Source of the DNA: Allobosea sp. OK403
GTDB lineage: Bacteria; Pseudomonadota; Alphaproteobacteria; Rhizobiales; Beijerinckiaceae
Direction of reading: 5' to 3'
DNA length: 64,000 nucleotides
Assembly: GCF_900113835.1 (NCBI RefSeq)
Contig: NZ_FOQV01000002.1
Span: 1,054,001 to 1,118,000, forward strand
The notes beneath the pieces were generated by a model. That model was not told where the DNA came from. It did not search any database and saw only the letters and a program-made list of their open reading frames with translations. Below are positions 1 to 10,190 of this stretch, piece by piece. The position numbers were made by a program, and so were the translations under genes. The first letter of the stretch is position 1. The number at the start of each line of letters is the position of its first letter.

Positions 1-300
1 GTGCCGCAGCGCGCTGTCGGCCGCAACACCAAGGGTGAAGCCACGGCCAAGTTCGTCAACAAGGACGGCAAGGTCGAGGAGCGCGTGCTCGTGACCCGTC
101 GCACCATCGGCAACAACTGGCTGGTCGATACCGGCATCGGTGACGGCGACAAGGTGATCGTCGAGGGCGGGCAGCTCGTGCGTGTCGGCCAGACGGTCAC
201 GGCCAACGAGGTCACGATCGACGAGGCAAGCGGGGAGCTGCGCCCGGCGGCGCAGCGCGCGGCCGCAGAAACGGATACGCCCGGCACGGTGAAGAACTGA
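1..300 (+). CDS. RND efflux periplasmic adaptor subunit, C-terminal fragment
   Basis: This is the last 99 codons of a membrane-fusion (HlyD/AcrA-type) adaptor that would join an inner-membrane RND pump to an outer-membrane channel in the periplasm. The piece holds the membrane-proximal beta-rich end (residues 25-75: a run of the form [14 protein letters not shown] then [18 protein letters not shown]), which is typical of AcrA/MexA family C-termini. The GTG at base 1 only happens to be in frame; the gene begins outside the window. It ends two bases before the pump gene, so it is co-transcribed with it. The family call is mainly from this motif and the neighbours. Confidence 0.8.
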   Translation: MPQRAVGRNTKGEATAKFVNKDGKVEERVLVTRRTIGNNWLVDTGIGDGDKVIVEGGQLVRVGQTVTANEVTIDEASGELRPAAQRAAAETDTPGTVKN

Positions 301-302
301 AC

Positions 303-3300
303 ATGTCACGCTTCTTCATCGACAGGCCGATCTTCGCCTGGGTCGTCGCTATCGTCATCATGCTCGCCGGCCTGCTGGCGCTACAGTCCCTGCCGATCTC
401 GCAATACCCGCAGATCGCGCCGACGACCGTGAACATCAGCGCAAGCTATGCCGGCGCCGACGCCCAGACGGTCGAGAACTCCGTGACGAAGGTCATCGAG
501 CAGGGCATGACCGGCGTCGACAACCTGCAATACATGACCGCGACCTCGACCTCGTCGGGCAATGCCTCGCTGACGCTGACCTTCACCAACGCGGCCGATC
601 CCGACGTCGCGCAGATGCAGGTGCAGAACAAGCTGCAGCTCGTCACCTCGCAATTGCCACAAACAGTCCAGAACACCGGCATCACCGTGTCGAAATCCTC
701 GACCGGCTTCCTGATGGTCATCGCCTTCGTCTCACGCGACGGCAAGATGTCTTCGACCGACCTCGCCGACTATGTCGACTCGACGCTGAACGACACGCTC
801 AAGCGCGTCCCCGGCGTCGGCTCGAGCCAGCTCTTCGGCTCCGGCTATGCGATGCGCATCTGGCTCGATCCCGACAAGCTGCAGAAATATGCGCTGATGC
901 CGAGCGACGTCTCCAACGCGATCACGGCGCAGAACACGCAAGTCTCGGCCGGCCAGCTCGGCGGCTTGCCGCAGAAGCCCGGCCAGCAGCTCAACGCGAC
1001 GGTGACGGCGATGAGCCGCCTTCAGACCGTCCCGCAGTTCGAGAACATCATCCTGAAGAGCGGCAGCTCCGGCTCGATCGTGCGTTTGAACGACGTCGCG
1101 ACGGTCGAGCTCGGCGCCAAGGACTACCGCACGGCCGCCCGCTACAACGGCCAGCCGACAGCGGCGCTCGCGATCAGCCTCGCAACCGGCGCCAACGCCA
1201 TCTCGACCGCCGAGGCGGTGCAGAAGGCAATCACGCGGCTGTCGCAGACCTTCCCCGAGGGCGTCGAGGTCGTCTACCCCTACGACACCACGCCTTTCGT
1301 CCGGCTCTCGATCGAGAAGGTGGTCGAGACCTTGATCGAGGCGATCGTGCTCGTCTTCGTGGTGATGTTCGTCTTCCTGCAGAATCTGCGCGCGACGATC
1401 ATCCCGATGCTCGCCGTGCCGGTCGTGCTGCTCGGCACCTTCGGCGTGCTGGCGGTCGCCGGCTATTCGATCAACACGCTGACCATGTTCGCCATGGTGC
1501 TCGCCATCGGCCTGCTCGTCGACGACGCGATCGTCGTCGTCGAGAATGTCGAGCGCGTGATGCAGGAAGAGAAATTGTCGCCGAAGGAGGCGACGATCAA
1601 ATCGATGGGCGAGATCACCGGCGCGCTGGTCGGCATCGCCACCGTGCTCTCGGCCGTGTTCGTGCCGATGGCCTTCTTCGGCGGCTCGGTCGGCGTGATC
1701 TACCGGCAGTTCTCGGTCACGATCGTCACCGCCATGATGCTCTCCGTGCTCGTCGCGCTCGTGCTGACGCCGGCGCTCTGCGCCACCATGCTGAAGCCGC
1801 CGACGGACCATGCCACCCAGAAGGGCCCCTTCGGCTGGTTCAACCGCAATTTCGACAAGGCGACCCACGGCTATCGCAGCGGCATCGCCGGCATGATCGC
1901 GCGGCCGTTCCGGTTCCTCGCCGTCTTCCTGCTGATCGGCATCGGCATGGCGGTGCTGTTCACGCGCCTGCCGAGCTCCTTCCTGCCGGAGGAGGACCAG
2001 GGCACGCTGTTCACCATCGTGCAGATGCCGGTGGGCGCGACGCAGGACCGCACCTTGCGCGTGCTCGACCAGATCCGCACCCATTATCTCGACAAGGAGA
2101 AGGACCTCGTCGAGGGCGTGCTGACGGTCGCCGGCTTCGGCTTCGGCGGCGAGGGCCAGAATGTCGGCCTCGCCTTCGTCCGGCTGAAGCCCTTCGCCGA
2201 GCGCAAGGGCAAGCAGGCGACGGCGCAGGCGGTGGCGATGCGCGCCATGGGCGCGTTCCGCTCCATCAAGGACGGCATGGTCTTCGCGCTGGCGCCGCCC
2301 GCGATCCAGGGCTTCGGCAACACGGCGGGCTTCGACTTCTACCTGCAGGACATCGCCGGCGCCGGCCATGAGAAGCTGATCCAGGCACGCAATCAGCTCC
2401 TCGGCCTCGCCGGCAAGAGCCCGGTCTTGTCCGGCACCCGGCCCAACGGCCAGGAAGACACGCCGCAATACTCCGTCGAGATCGACCAGGAGAAGGCGAG
2501 CGCGCTGACGCTCTCGCTCTCCGACATCAATGCGACGCTCTCGACTGCCTGGGGCAGCGCCTATGTCAACGACTTCATCGATCGCGGCCGGGTGAAATCG
2601 GTCTATGTCCAGTCCGGTGCGCCGTTCCGGATGCAGCCGCAGGATGTCGACAAATGGTATGTCCGCAACTCCGGCGGCACGATGGTGCCGTTCTCGGCCT
2701 TCTCCTCGGGGCGCTGGACCTATGGCTCCCCCCGGCTCGAGCGCTATAACGGCTCGGCGGCGGTGGAGATTCAGGGCGCCGCTGCGGCCGGCGTCAGCTC
2801 GGGTGCGGCGATGGACGAGATCGATGCCCTGATGAAGCAGCTGCCGGCCGGCTACGCTCATGAATGGACCGGACTGTCCTATCAGGAGCGGCTCTCCGGC
2901 AGCCAGGCGGCGGCGCTCTATGCGCTGGCCATGCTGGTGGTCTTCCTCTGCCTGGCCGCGCTCTATGAGAGCTGGTCGATTCCCTTCGCAGTCATGCTCT
3001 CCGTGCCGATCGGCATCTTCGGAGCGCTGCTGGCCGCGACCTGGTTCGGGCAGACCAACGACGTCTATTTCAAGGTCGGACTGCTGACGACGATCGGCCT
3101 TGCAGCCAAGAACGCGATCCTGATCGTCGAATTCGCGATCGAGCAGCAGCAAGCCGGCAAGGGGCTGGTCGAGGCGACATTGGAGGCAGCGCGCCAGCGC
3201 CTGCGGCCGATCCTGATGACCTCGCTCGCCTTCGTCCTCGGCGTAACGCCGCTGGCGGTCGCGACCGGCGCCGGCTCGGGCAGCCAGAACGCGATCGGCA

Positions 3301-3467
3301 TCGGCGTCATGGGCGGCATGATCGCCGCCACCGCGCTCGGCGTGTTCTTCGTGCCGCTGCTCTTCGTCACCGTGCGCCACCTTGTCCAGGGCAAGGATGC
3401 GCAGGGCAAGGGCGCGCAGGGTAAGCGCGGGGATGAGCCGGTGGCCGAGCCGGCAAAGGCAAGCTGA
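303..3467 (+). CDS. RND multidrug efflux permease, AcrB/HAE1 family
   Basis: Proton-driven inner-membrane pump of 1054 residues, the normal AcrB length. The N-terminus ([20 protein letters not shown]) is the classic first membrane segment. The proton-relay pair D407-D408 lies in [17 protein letters not shown] (TM4), at the AcrB numbering, and the TM10 lysine is K936 in [13 protein letters not shown]. Two large periplasmic loops lie between TM1-2 and TM7-8. It takes drugs or other hydrophobic compounds from the periplasm and inner leaflet and passes them to the outer-membrane channel encoded next. ATG follows the adaptor stop by two bases. Substrate range cannot be read from sequence. Confidence 0.96.
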   Translation: MSRFFIDRPIFAWVVAIVIMLAGLLALQSLPISQYPQIAPTTVNISASYAGADAQTVENSVTKVIEQGMTGVDNLQYMTATSTSSGNASLTLTFTNAADPDVAQMQVQNKLQLVTSQLPQTVQNTGITVSKSSTGFLMVIAFVSRDGKMSSTDLADYVDSTLNDTLKRVPGVGSSQLFGSGYAMRIWLDPDKLQKYALMPSDVSNAITAQNTQVSAGQLGGLPQKPGQQLNATVTAMSRLQTVPQFENIILKSGSSGSIVRLNDVATVELGAKDYRTAARYNGQPTAALAISLATGANAISTAEAVQKAITRLSQTFPEGVEVVYPYDTTPFVRLSIEKVVETLIEAIVLVFVVMFVFLQNLRATIIPMLAVPVVLLGTFGVLAVAGYSINTLTMFAMVLAIGLLVDDAIVVVENVERVMQEEKLSPKEATIKSMGEITGALVGIATVLSAVFVPMAFFGGSVGVIYRQFSVTIVTAMMLSVLVALVLTPALCATMLKPPTDHATQKGPFGWFNRNFDKATHGYRSGIAGMIARPFRFLAVFLLIGIGMAVLFTRLPSSFLPEEDQGTLFTIVQMPVGATQDRTLRVLDQIRTHYLDKEKDLVEGVLTVAGFGFGGEGQNVGLAFVRLKPFAERKGKQATAQAVAMRAMGAFRSIKDGMVFALAPPAIQGFGNTAGFDFYLQDIAGAGHEKLIQARNQLLGLAGKSPVLSGTRPNGQEDTPQYSVEIDQEKASALTLSLSDINATLSTAWGSAYVNDFIDRGRVKSVYVQSGAPFRMQPQDVDKWYVRNSGGTMVPFSAFSSGRWTYGSPRLERYNGSAAVEIQGAAAAGVSSGAAMDEIDALMKQLPAGYAHEWTGLSYQERLSGSQAAALYALAMLVVFLCLAALYESWSIPFAVMLSVPIGIFGALLAATWFGQTNDVYFKVGLLTTIGLAAKNAILIVEFAIEQQQAGKGLVEATLEAARQRLRPILMTSLAFVLGVTPLAVATGAGSGSQNAIGIGVMGGMIAATALGVFFVPLLFVTVRHLVQGKDAQGKGAQGKRGDEPVAEPAKAS

Positions 3468-3468
3468 G

Positions 3469-4965
3469 ATGGCCGCAACGATGACCGGAAGCCGCGCGAC
3501 GATGAAACGCTTCAGCCTGGCCCTGCCGCTCTGCCTGATGCTGGGCGCCTGCGCGGTCGGGCCCGATTATGCCGGCCCCTCCCTGAGCCTGCCGGCGAAA
3601 TGGGGCAACGCACCAGCCTCGAAACGGCCACTGGCGTCCAAGGCGCTGGATGAGTGGTGGAAGCGTCTCGGCGACAAGACACTGAATGGCATCGTCGAGG
3701 AGGCCGTGGCCGGCAATCTCGACGTCGCCTCGGCGAAGGCACGCATCCGGGAAGCGCGAGCGACCAGGCGCCAAGCCGTCGGGGCGCTGTTTCCGTCGCT
3801 CGACGGCACCGGCTCGGCCACGCGGTCGCGCACCAGCGCCGCCACCTCCGGCACGGGCGACAACACCACCTCCAGCCTGTACAAGGCCGGCTTCGATGCA
3901 AGCTGGGAGCTCGATCTGTTCGGCGCGAATTATCGCGGCGTCGAGGCGGCGACCTATGGCGCTGACGCTGCCGAGGAGGACCTGCGCGCGACCCTGCTGA
4001 CGCTGGTCGGCGACGTGACCTCCAACTATGTCGAGGCGCGCGGCTACCAGGCCCGTATCGCCCTGGCCAGACGCACCGCGGCCTCGCAGCGCGAGACCGA
4101 AGGCCTGACGCGGACCAAGTTCCAGGCCGGCTCGGCCTCGGCCGTCGACGTCGCCAAGGCGGCTGCACAAGCGAGCTCGACCGAGGCGGCAATTCCGAGC
4201 CTGGAGGCCGCCTATGCGCAGAGCCTGCACCAGCTCGGCATCCTGACAGGGCAGGCGCCCACCGCGCTGGCCGGCCGGTTGGCGCGTGGCGGCCCGATCC
4301 CGGCTGCGCGTAGCACGCCGCCTGCCGGGCTGCCCGCCGATGTCCTGCGCAACCGCCCCGACGTCCGCAAGGCCGAGCGCCAGCTCGCCCAGTACACGGC
4401 CAAGATCGGCCAGGCGGAAGCGGCGCTCTATCCGTCCGTCAGCCTCACCGGCAATATCACGACCTCGGCCCTGAAAACCGGCGACCTTGCCAAGAACTCC
4501 TCGATCGGCTGGTCTTTCGGACCGACGCTGAGCGTGCCGATCTTCAATGGCGGCGAGCTCAGGGCTGCTGTCGAGGTCGCCCAGGCCCAGCGCGACCAGT
4601 ATGATTCCGCCTTCAAGCTCTCGGTGCTGACCGCGATGCAGGATGTCGAGAACGCGCTGGTTTCGCTGGCGCAGGAACGCCTGCGCTCGGGCAAGCTGTC
4701 CTCCGCCGCGACCTCCTATCGTGATGCGGCGCGGCTCTCCCGCACGCTCTACCAGACCGGCTCGTCGAGCTTCCTCGACGTGCTCGACGCGGAGCGCTCG
4801 CTCTACAGCGCCGAAGACACGCTGCTGCAGAGCCGGGTCGCCGTTTCCACCGACTTCATCGCCCTCAACAAGGCGCTCGGCGGCAGCTGGACCAAGCCGG
4901 TCGACGTGTCCTCGCCGGCGGTCGTCGACGTCAACACCGGGCCGCATCCGCGCACGGGCTACTGA
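3469..4965 (+). CDS. Outer-membrane efflux lipoprotein, NodT/OprM family
   Basis: Channel-tunnel component of the tripartite RND pump. A signal peptide ends in a lipobox (LMLGAC, then AVGPDY), so the mature protein is an acylated lipoprotein; two TolC-type repeats of helix and beta strand follow. I chose ATG 3469, one base after the pump stop (translational coupling, 498 residues). ATG 3481 and ATG 3502 are also in frame; 3502 would give the compact signal peptide MKRFSLALPLCLMLGAC. The gene closes the adaptor-pump-channel operon and is followed directly by a hairpin terminator. The C-terminus is Pro/Val-rich and unremarkable. Confidence 0.93.
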   Translation: MAATMTGSRATMKRFSLALPLCLMLGACAVGPDYAGPSLSLPAKWGNAPASKRPLASKALDEWWKRLGDKTLNGIVEEAVAGNLDVASAKARIREARATRRQAVGALFPSLDGTGSATRSRTSAATSGTGDNTTSSLYKAGFDASWELDLFGANYRGVEAATYGADAAEEDLRATLLTLVGDVTSNYVEARGYQARIALARRTAASQRETEGLTRTKFQAGSASAVDVAKAAAQASSTEAAIPSLEAAYAQSLHQLGILTGQAPTALAGRLARGGPIPAARSTPPAGLPADVLRNRPDVRKAERQLAQYTAKIGQAEAALYPSVSLTGNITTSALKTGDLAKNSSIGWSFGPTLSVPIFNGGELRAAVEVAQAQRDQYDSAFKLSVLTAMQDVENALVSLAQERLRSGKLSSAATSYRDAARLSRTLYQTGSSSFLDVLDAERSLYSAEDTLLQSRVAVSTDFIALNKALGGSWTKPVDVSSPAVVDVNTGPHPRTGY

Positions 4966-4970
4966 GATCA

Positions 4971-5001
4971 GAACGGGTAGGGCAACACGCCCTGCCCGTT
5001 C
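4971..5001. terminator. Two-way terminator hairpin between convergent genes
   Basis: A 13-bp stem with one G-T wobble (GAACGGGTAGGGC, loop AACAC, GCCCTGCCCGTTC) fills the 41-bp gap between the efflux channel gene and the convergent aminotransferase gene. There is no long T tract on either side, so termination strength is uncertain, but position and symmetry fit a shared terminator. Confidence 0.6.
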
Positions 5002-5006
5002 CGACC

Positions 5007-6305
5007 TCAGGCAAGCACGCTCCTGCGGGCGTCGAGAATGCGATCGAGCGCGTTCAGGAAAGCCGAAAACTCCTGGCCTCCGATCGGGAAGGACAGGGCG
5101 ATCAGGCCGCGCGGCGCGAAATAGACACCGGCCTTCACGAGATCGAAGAACAGCAGGTTGCGCTTCGCGTTCGCCGTCTGCGGTGCGCCCTGCGGATGGA
5201 TATTCATCAACGAGCCGAGGCCGGATACGGTGATCGGCACGCCCTTGGCCGCAAACAGCGCGTTCAGATCGGCACGGAACCGGTCGCCACGCGCATTCAA
5301 GGCGTCGAGCGCCTCGGCCGTCAGGAGCTGCTCCACCGCCGCGAGCCCCGCCGCCATGGTCAAGGTGTTGTTGTTGTAGGTGCCGGCATGGCCGATCGAG
5401 GACGGCCGGCGCGGATCGAAGACCTGCATGATCTCGCGCCTGCCGCCGAAGCTGCCGAAGGCGAGGCCGCCGCCGAAGAATTTTCCGATCGTCGTCATGT
5501 CCGGCGTGATGCCGAGCAGCTGCTGGCGACCGCCCAGCGAGAGCCGCGAGGTCTGGATCTCGTCGAAGATCAGCACGGCGCCCGACTCGTCGGCGAGCCG
5601 GCGCAGGCCGGCGAGGAATTCGGGCGTGCCCGGAATACAGCCACCCGCACCCTGCATGGGCTCGACCAGGATCGCCGCCAACTCGCTGCGATGCGGCTTG
5701 ACCAGGTCGAGCGTCTTTTCAAGGTCGTTATAGGAGGCGACGACGAAGTCGTGCGGCACCGTGACGGGCGTGCCACCGGGCGGAAAGGTCAATACGCCGC
5801 CATGATAGCCGCCCGCGAACACCAGGATCTTGCGCCGTCCGGTGAAGGTGAGTGCGGCGGCGAGCGCCATCAGATTGGCTTCCGTACCGGAATTGGTGAA
5901 GCGCAGCAGATCCATCGACGGAAAGCGCGCGCAGATGCGCTGGGCCAGCTTCCCCTCGATGGCATTGTGCGAGGACAGGTTGATCCCGTCATCGAGCGCG
6001 GCGCGGATCGCCTGCTTCAACACCTCGGGCGAGTGGCCGAAAATGCCGGCGGTGAACTCGCCCAGGAAATCCAGGTATTCGTGCCCGTCGGCATCGGTCA
6101 GGCGGCAGCCCTCGCCGCGCAGCATGCAGAGCGGGAAGGGATCGTAGAAGAGCGAGGTCCGGGTGTTGCCACCCGGCATCGACTCGGCCGCCGCCATGAA
6201 GCGTGCCCGGCTCTCGGGGTTGCGGCGCACATAGTCCTCGCGAGCCTCGGCGAGCGCGACATCGAGCGCCCCGGCTTCATGCGAATTGGCGGCAGTCAGG
6301 GGCAT
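5007..6305 (-). CDS. Class III PLP-dependent aminotransferase / aminomutase (GSAM-like)
   Basis: Fold-type I PLP enzyme of 432 residues. Visible landmarks are NSGTEAN (residues 138-144, cofactor phosphate), GYHG (166-169), the pyridine-nitrogen aspartate D248 in FDEIQTSR, and the Schiff-base lysine K275 in TTIGKFFGGG. The overall pattern resembles glutamate-1-semialdehyde 2,1-aminomutase, but this subgroup outside haem loci usually has other amino-acid or amino-ketone substrates. It is the last gene of the long minus-strand operon, 48 bp after the molybdoenzyme gene. I infer transamination of a compound released from the imported substrate. The true substrate is unknown. Confidence 0.88.
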   Translation of the reverse strand: MPLTAANSHEAGALDVALAEAREDYVRRNPESRARFMAAAESMPGGNTRTSLFYDPFPLCMLRGEGCRLTDADGHEYLDFLGEFTAGIFGHSPEVLKQAIRAALDDGINLSSHNAIEGKLAQRICARFPSMDLLRFTNSGTEANLMALAAALTFTGRRKILVFAGGYHGGVLTFPPGGTPVTVPHDFVVASYNDLEKTLDLVKPHRSELAAILVEPMQGAGGCIPGTPEFLAGLRRLADESGAVLIFDEIQTSRLSLGGRQQLLGITPDMTTIGKFFGGGLAFGSFGGRREIMQVFDPRRPSSIGHAGTYNNNTLTMAAGLAAVEQLLTAEALDALNARGDRFRADLNALFAAKGVPITVSGLGSLMNIHPQGAPQTANAKRNLLFFDLVKAGVYFAPRGLIALSFPIGGQEFSAFLNALDRILDARRSVLA

Positions 6306-6353
6306 GGTCGGCCTCTTGCGATGCGAGATGGCGGTGGCGGATTCGATCGACGA

Positions 6354-8618
6354 TCAGGTTCCTGCCCGCTTGATCTCGATCAGGCAAGAATTGGGCGCGG
6401 TCGCCTGCGCGAGGCGCGAGGTCGGCATGCTGGAGGTGAGACTGTTGGGATTGCCGCCGCGGTCGAGCGGCAAGGCCCCGCCATCCCCAACCGGATCATA
6501 CCAGGCGCCGGTTGGCAGCACGGCGACGCCCGGCTCAACCTCACGCGTCGACCTGAGCGCCACCAGGCAGCGGCCACGGTCATTGAAGAGTTCTACGATG
6601 TCACCATCCCGGAGATGGCGTTTGGCGGCGTCGGTTGGGTGCATCAGCACGACCTCATACCCGTCGCGCTTTGCCGCCTGGCTCGGCCCCGCCAGTTCCA
6701 ACTGGCTGTGCAGGCGATGCGCCGGCTGCGGCGAGAGCAGGTGCAGCGGGTAGCGCTGCGCCAAAGGCGAGCCGAGCCATTCCTCGGGCGCGAGCCAGGT
6801 CGGATGGCCAGGACAATCGTCATAGCCAAAACCGGCGATCGTCGCAGAAGTGATCTCGATGCGGCCGGACGGCGTCTCCAGCGGTTTCCCCTCGGGGTCG
6901 GCAACGAAATCGGCCAGTGGCGTGACCGGGGCCGGCGCAGCCTCACCTTCGTCGAGAGCAGCATAGCCGCGCGCCCAGAACGTTTCGAAATCCGGCAATT
7001 CGGTATGGGCTGTGCTGTAGCCGTCATACATCCGGCGCAACCATTCCCGCGGCTCGCGCCCCTCAGTGAAGGCCTGCTCGAAGCCCATCTCGCGGGCAAT
7101 GCGGGCCATGATCTGGTGATCGGACAGGACTTCGCCCGGCGGCGCGCAGACCTGCCGGCTGGCGATGAGCCAGTTGTCGCGGGAGGAGGCGGCGATGTCG
7201 TCGCGCTCGAACGGGAAGCTCGCCGGCAGCACGATGTCGGCATGGCGCGCGGTCGCGGTCCACATCGGCTCGTTGACGATCACCGTCTCCGGCCGCCGCC
7301 AGGCCTCGGTCAGACCGGCGAGATCCTGATGGTGGTGGAACGGGTTGCCGCCCGCCCACCAGACCAGGCGGATATCGGGCAGCACCAGGCGCCGACCGTC
7401 ATAATCCAGCGTTCCGCCCGGTTGGGACAGGAGCTCGGTGATCCGCGCCACGGGGATGAAGCTTTCGACCGGGTTGCGCCCCTGGTCGAAGGCCGGGCCG
7501 CGCAACCGCCGGATCGGCTGGCCGACGGTGCTGACGGAGGTCAGGCCGAAGGCGATGCCACAGCCGGGCCTTCCGGCATGGCCAGCAATGGCCGCAAGCG
7601 CGATCGCCGCCCAATAGGGCTGCTCGCCGAAGCGTGCCCGCTGCAGCGACCAGGCCGCATTGACGAGCGCGGGCTCTGAGGCGAAGGCGCAAGCGAGATC
7701 CCGGATCGTCGCCGCCGGCACGCCGCAGATTCCGGCCGCCCAATCGGCATCCTTGACCACCCCGTCGCTTTCGCCCGCCAGATAGGCTTCGAGCTCCGCA
7801 AGCCCCACCGTACAGCGCGCGAGGAAGGCGCGGTCGGCCAGGCCCTCCGCCAGCAGCGTCTGCGCCATCGCCAGCAGCATCGCCGTGTCGGTATTGGGCC
7901 GGATCGCGACATAATCGGTCGTCCCGCCCGGCAGATCCGGGACATCGGTGCGCACCGGGCTGACGATGATGATCCGGACGCCTGCCGCTGCCGCTGCCGC
8001 GAGCCCGCGCTCGGAGCGGTGCTGGCCGGTGCCGCCGGCCTCGACCTGCGCATTCGACAGGCGAAAGCCGCCAAAGGAGATCAGAAGCTTGGCATGGGCG
8101 GCGATCTGGTCCCAGCTCGGGGCGACATCGGTGGCGAATTTGAAGCGCGGGCCGATGACATGCGGCAGGATGACCGCGCCGGCACCGAAGCTGTAGGTGT
8201 TGACGGCCGAGGTGAAGCCACCCGCGAGGTTGAGGAAGCGCTTGAGCTGGCCCTGCGCATGGTGGAAGCGCCCGGCACTGGCCCAGCCATAGGACCCGCC
8301 GAAGATCGCGGCATTGCCGTGAACCGTGCGGACGCGCTCGACCTCACCGGCGACGAGCGCCGCCGCCTCGTCCCAATTGATGCGGACGAACTCATCACGG
8401 CCACGGTCTCGGCCGCGCCGCTGCGGGTTTTCTCGCGCCGCGAGCCAGCCCTTGCGCACCATCGGATGAAGGACACGCGCCGGATGGTCCTTGAGATCGA
8501 GATAGGCCGCCCCGACCGGCGAAGGCTGCGGGTCGAGCCCGAAGCCCTGCAAGGCAGCCTGTCCGGAACCGTCGTGGACGACCTCATAGGTGCCGAAATG
8601 CGTCCCGAACAGGTGCAA
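6354..8618 (-). CDS. Molybdopterin oxidoreductase, BisC/DMSO-TMAO reductase type
   Basis: 754-residue Mo-bis-MGD enzyme of the DMSO-reductase family, closest in pattern to biotin/methionine sulfoxide and TMAO reductases. Residues 107-116 (GGSYGWASAG) carry the serine expected to bind Mo (S114). There is no N-terminal Fe-S cysteine motif and no twin-arginine signal, so it should be a soluble cytoplasmic enzyme like BisC. The C-terminal molybdopterin-dinucleotide domain includes HPTDAAKRHLRDGDIVELFNDRG. It would reduce an S-oxide or N-oxide. Its place between a peptide-type binding protein and an aminotransferase is unusual for bisC and suggests a role in catabolism of an imported oxide. Electron donor not visible. 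Confidence 0.9.
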   Translation of the reverse strand: MHLFGTHFGTYEVVHDGSGQAALQGFGLDPQPSPVGAAYLDLKDHPARVLHPMVRKGWLAARENPQRRGRDRGRDEFVRINWDEAAALVAGEVERVRTVHGNAAIFGGSYGWASAGRFHHAQGQLKRFLNLAGGFTSAVNTYSFGAGAVILPHVIGPRFKFATDVAPSWDQIAAHAKLLISFGGFRLSNAQVEAGGTGQHRSERGLAAAAAAGVRIIIVSPVRTDVPDLPGGTTDYVAIRPNTDTAMLLAMAQTLLAEGLADRAFLARCTVGLAELEAYLAGESDGVVKDADWAAGICGVPAATIRDLACAFASEPALVNAAWSLQRARFGEQPYWAAIALAAIAGHAGRPGCGIAFGLTSVSTVGQPIRRLRGPAFDQGRNPVESFIPVARITELLSQPGGTLDYDGRRLVLPDIRLVWWAGGNPFHHHQDLAGLTEAWRRPETVIVNEPMWTATARHADIVLPASFPFERDDIAASSRDNWLIASRQVCAPPGEVLSDHQIMARIAREMGFEQAFTEGREPREWLRRMYDGYSTAHTELPDFETFWARGYAALDEGEAAPAPVTPLADFVADPEGKPLETPSGRIEITSATIAGFGYDDCPGHPTWLAPEEWLGSPLAQRYPLHLLSPQPAHRLHSQLELAGPSQAAKRDGYEVVLMHPTDAAKRHLRDGDIVELFNDRGRCLVALRSTREVEPGVAVLPTGAWYDPVGDGGALPLDRGGNPNSLTSSMPTSRLAQATAPNSCLIEIKRAGT

Positions 8619-8628
8619 GACCCGCCTC

Positions 8629-10134
8629 CTACTGAGCCGGCTTCATATCGAAGGAGCGAACCCAATCGTCACCGCGCGCCTGCCAGGTCACCCGCCTCGA
8701 AACGCCATAGGTGGTCGGTTGCGCATAGAGGAACAGCACCGGCGCCTCCTCGCACATGATCTTGGTCGCGTCCTTATAGGCTGCGAGGCGCTTGTCCTTG
8801 TCCATGGTCGAGCGCCCAGCCTCGAGCGCCTTGCCGAAGGCAGCATCATCCCAATAGGCGTACTGGTTGCCGGGCGCGAGCAGGGTCAACTGGCCGTCGG
8901 CGTCCAGGGTCGGCCAGCCATGGGTCAGGAGCGAAGTCTGCGCCAGGGTCCGCGACCTCAGATATTTGTTCATATAGGCGCCGAAATCCATCTCGTTCAT
9001 CTTCACCTTCAGACCGGCGTCGCCGAGCATGGCAGCGACCGCCTGGGCGACCTCCTGCCCCTGGATGTAGGTCGCGACGGGGATGTCCATCTCGATCACC
9101 TGCTTGAGATCGATGCCGGATTCCTTCAGCAGGGCCTGCGCCTTCTTCACGTCGTAGGGATAGGGCTTGAGGTCCGGATTGAAGCCGAAATAGGACGGCG
9201 TCAGGATCTGGCAGGGTTCGATATAGGCCTGCCCGTCGAAGATCGAATCCCGGATCGCATCCTTGTCGATGGCGTAGTTCATCGCCTGGCGCACCAGCTT
9301 GTTGTCGAGCGGCGCCTTCTGGGTGTTGAACTTGATGAAGACGTTGCGCGTGCTCTGCACCGAGCCGGCAATGGCGTTCTTGCTCGCCTTGACCCGCGCA
9401 AGCTCCGAGGTCGGAATGCCGGTCACGAGATCGACCTCACCGGCCAGCAGCGCGGCGATGCGGCTTGCCGGTTCGGGGATGGTCTTGAACACGACGGTGT
9501 CGAAATCCGGCTTGCCCTGCCAGCCTCCCGGATTGGCGGCGAGCGTGATGTGATCGCCCGGCACGTTCTCGGTCATGCGGTAGCGGCTGCCTGACATCGT
9601 CTCGGTTGCCGGGTTGTGGCTCGCCGCCCATTGCGGCGGCAGCAGGAAGAACATCGAGAGCTGGTCGACGAAGGCCGGGAACGGCGCACTGGTCTCGACT
9701 TCGACGGTCCGAGCGTCGATGACGCGGACCTCCTTGACCAGGTCGAACCAGGACTTGATCCGGGCATTGACCTTGGGATCGCGCACGCGGTCGAGGTTCC
9801 ATTTGACCGTCGCGGCGTCGAGCGGCTCGTCATTGACGAATTTGGCGCCCTCGACGAGGTCGAAGCGCCATGTCGTGTCGTTGACCAGCGTCCAGGATTT
9901 CGCCAGCGCGGGCGCCAATTTGAGGTCCGCGCTGCGAATGACGAGCGAGGGATAGATGTGGCTCAACAGGCTCATATCGGAGCCGAAGGAGCCCGTCATA
10001 TGCGGGTCGAAGGTGTTGACGTTGACCGAGAGCGCGATCGTCGCCGTGCGCCCAGACTGGGCCAGCACCGGCGAAGCGGACAGCGCGGCGGCCAATGCGG
10101 CAGCGCTGAGGGTCTTGATCCAGAACGATGTCAT
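8629..10134 (-). CDS. ABC transporter substrate-binding protein, dipeptide/oligopeptide (family 5) type
   Basis: 501-residue periplasmic binding protein. ATG 10134 gives a clean Sec signal (MTSFWIKTLSAAALAAALSA, cleavage near VLAQ); an upstream in-frame start at 10194 lacks such a signal. Family 5 features are ALAKSWTLVNDTTWRFDLVEGAKFV-type N-terminal text and NYAIDKDAIRDSIFDGQA in the middle. It follows the two ATPase genes by 56 bp and precedes the molybdoenzyme by 10 bp, so the binding protein belongs with the permeases at 13305-15078. Family 5 proteins bind peptides but also glutathione, nickel, opines and other organics, so the ligand is open. Confidence 0.92.
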   Translation of the reverse strand: MTSFWIKTLSAAALAAALSASPVLAQSGRTATIALSVNVNTFDPHMTGSFGSDMSLLSHIYPSLVIRSADLKLAPALAKSWTLVNDTTWRFDLVEGAKFVNDEPLDAATVKWNLDRVRDPKVNARIKSWFDLVKEVRVIDARTVEVETSAPFPAFVDQLSMFFLLPPQWAASHNPATETMSGSRYRMTENVPGDHITLAANPGGWQGKPDFDTVVFKTIPEPASRIAALLAGEVDLVTGIPTSELARVKASKNAIAGSVQSTRNVFIKFNTQKAPLDNKLVRQAMNYAIDKDAIRDSIFDGQAYIEPCQILTPSYFGFNPDLKPYPYDVKKAQALLKESGIDLKQVIEMDIPVATYIQGQEVAQAVAAMLGDAGLKVKMNEMDFGAYMNKYLRSRTLAQTSLLTHGWPTLDADGQLTLLAPGNQYAYWDDAAFGKALEAGRSTMDKDKRLAAYKDATKIMCEEAPVLFLYAQPTTYGVSRRVTWQARGDDWVRSFDMKPAQ

Positions 10135-10190
10135 GTCACGGGCTCCAATGGCGGTGGCAAGGAATGGCAGCGAGCAAGGGCAATAAGGGC

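Noticed and set aside
1..300. GTG at base 1 as the true start of the first gene
   Set aside because: The family is about 370-400 residues and the missing domains must lie to the left; this is a window edge.
732..3380. 882-codon open frame on the minus strand opposite the RND pump gene
   Set aside because: Arg/Glu/His/Gln-rich text without domains, lying wholly antisense to a gene with clear AcrB motifs; a GC-skew shadow.
5196..7679. 827-codon open frame on the plus strand opposite the aminotransferase and molybdoenzyme genes
   Set aside because: It covers two genes with strong motifs on the other strand and has no recognisable domain; a shadow frame.
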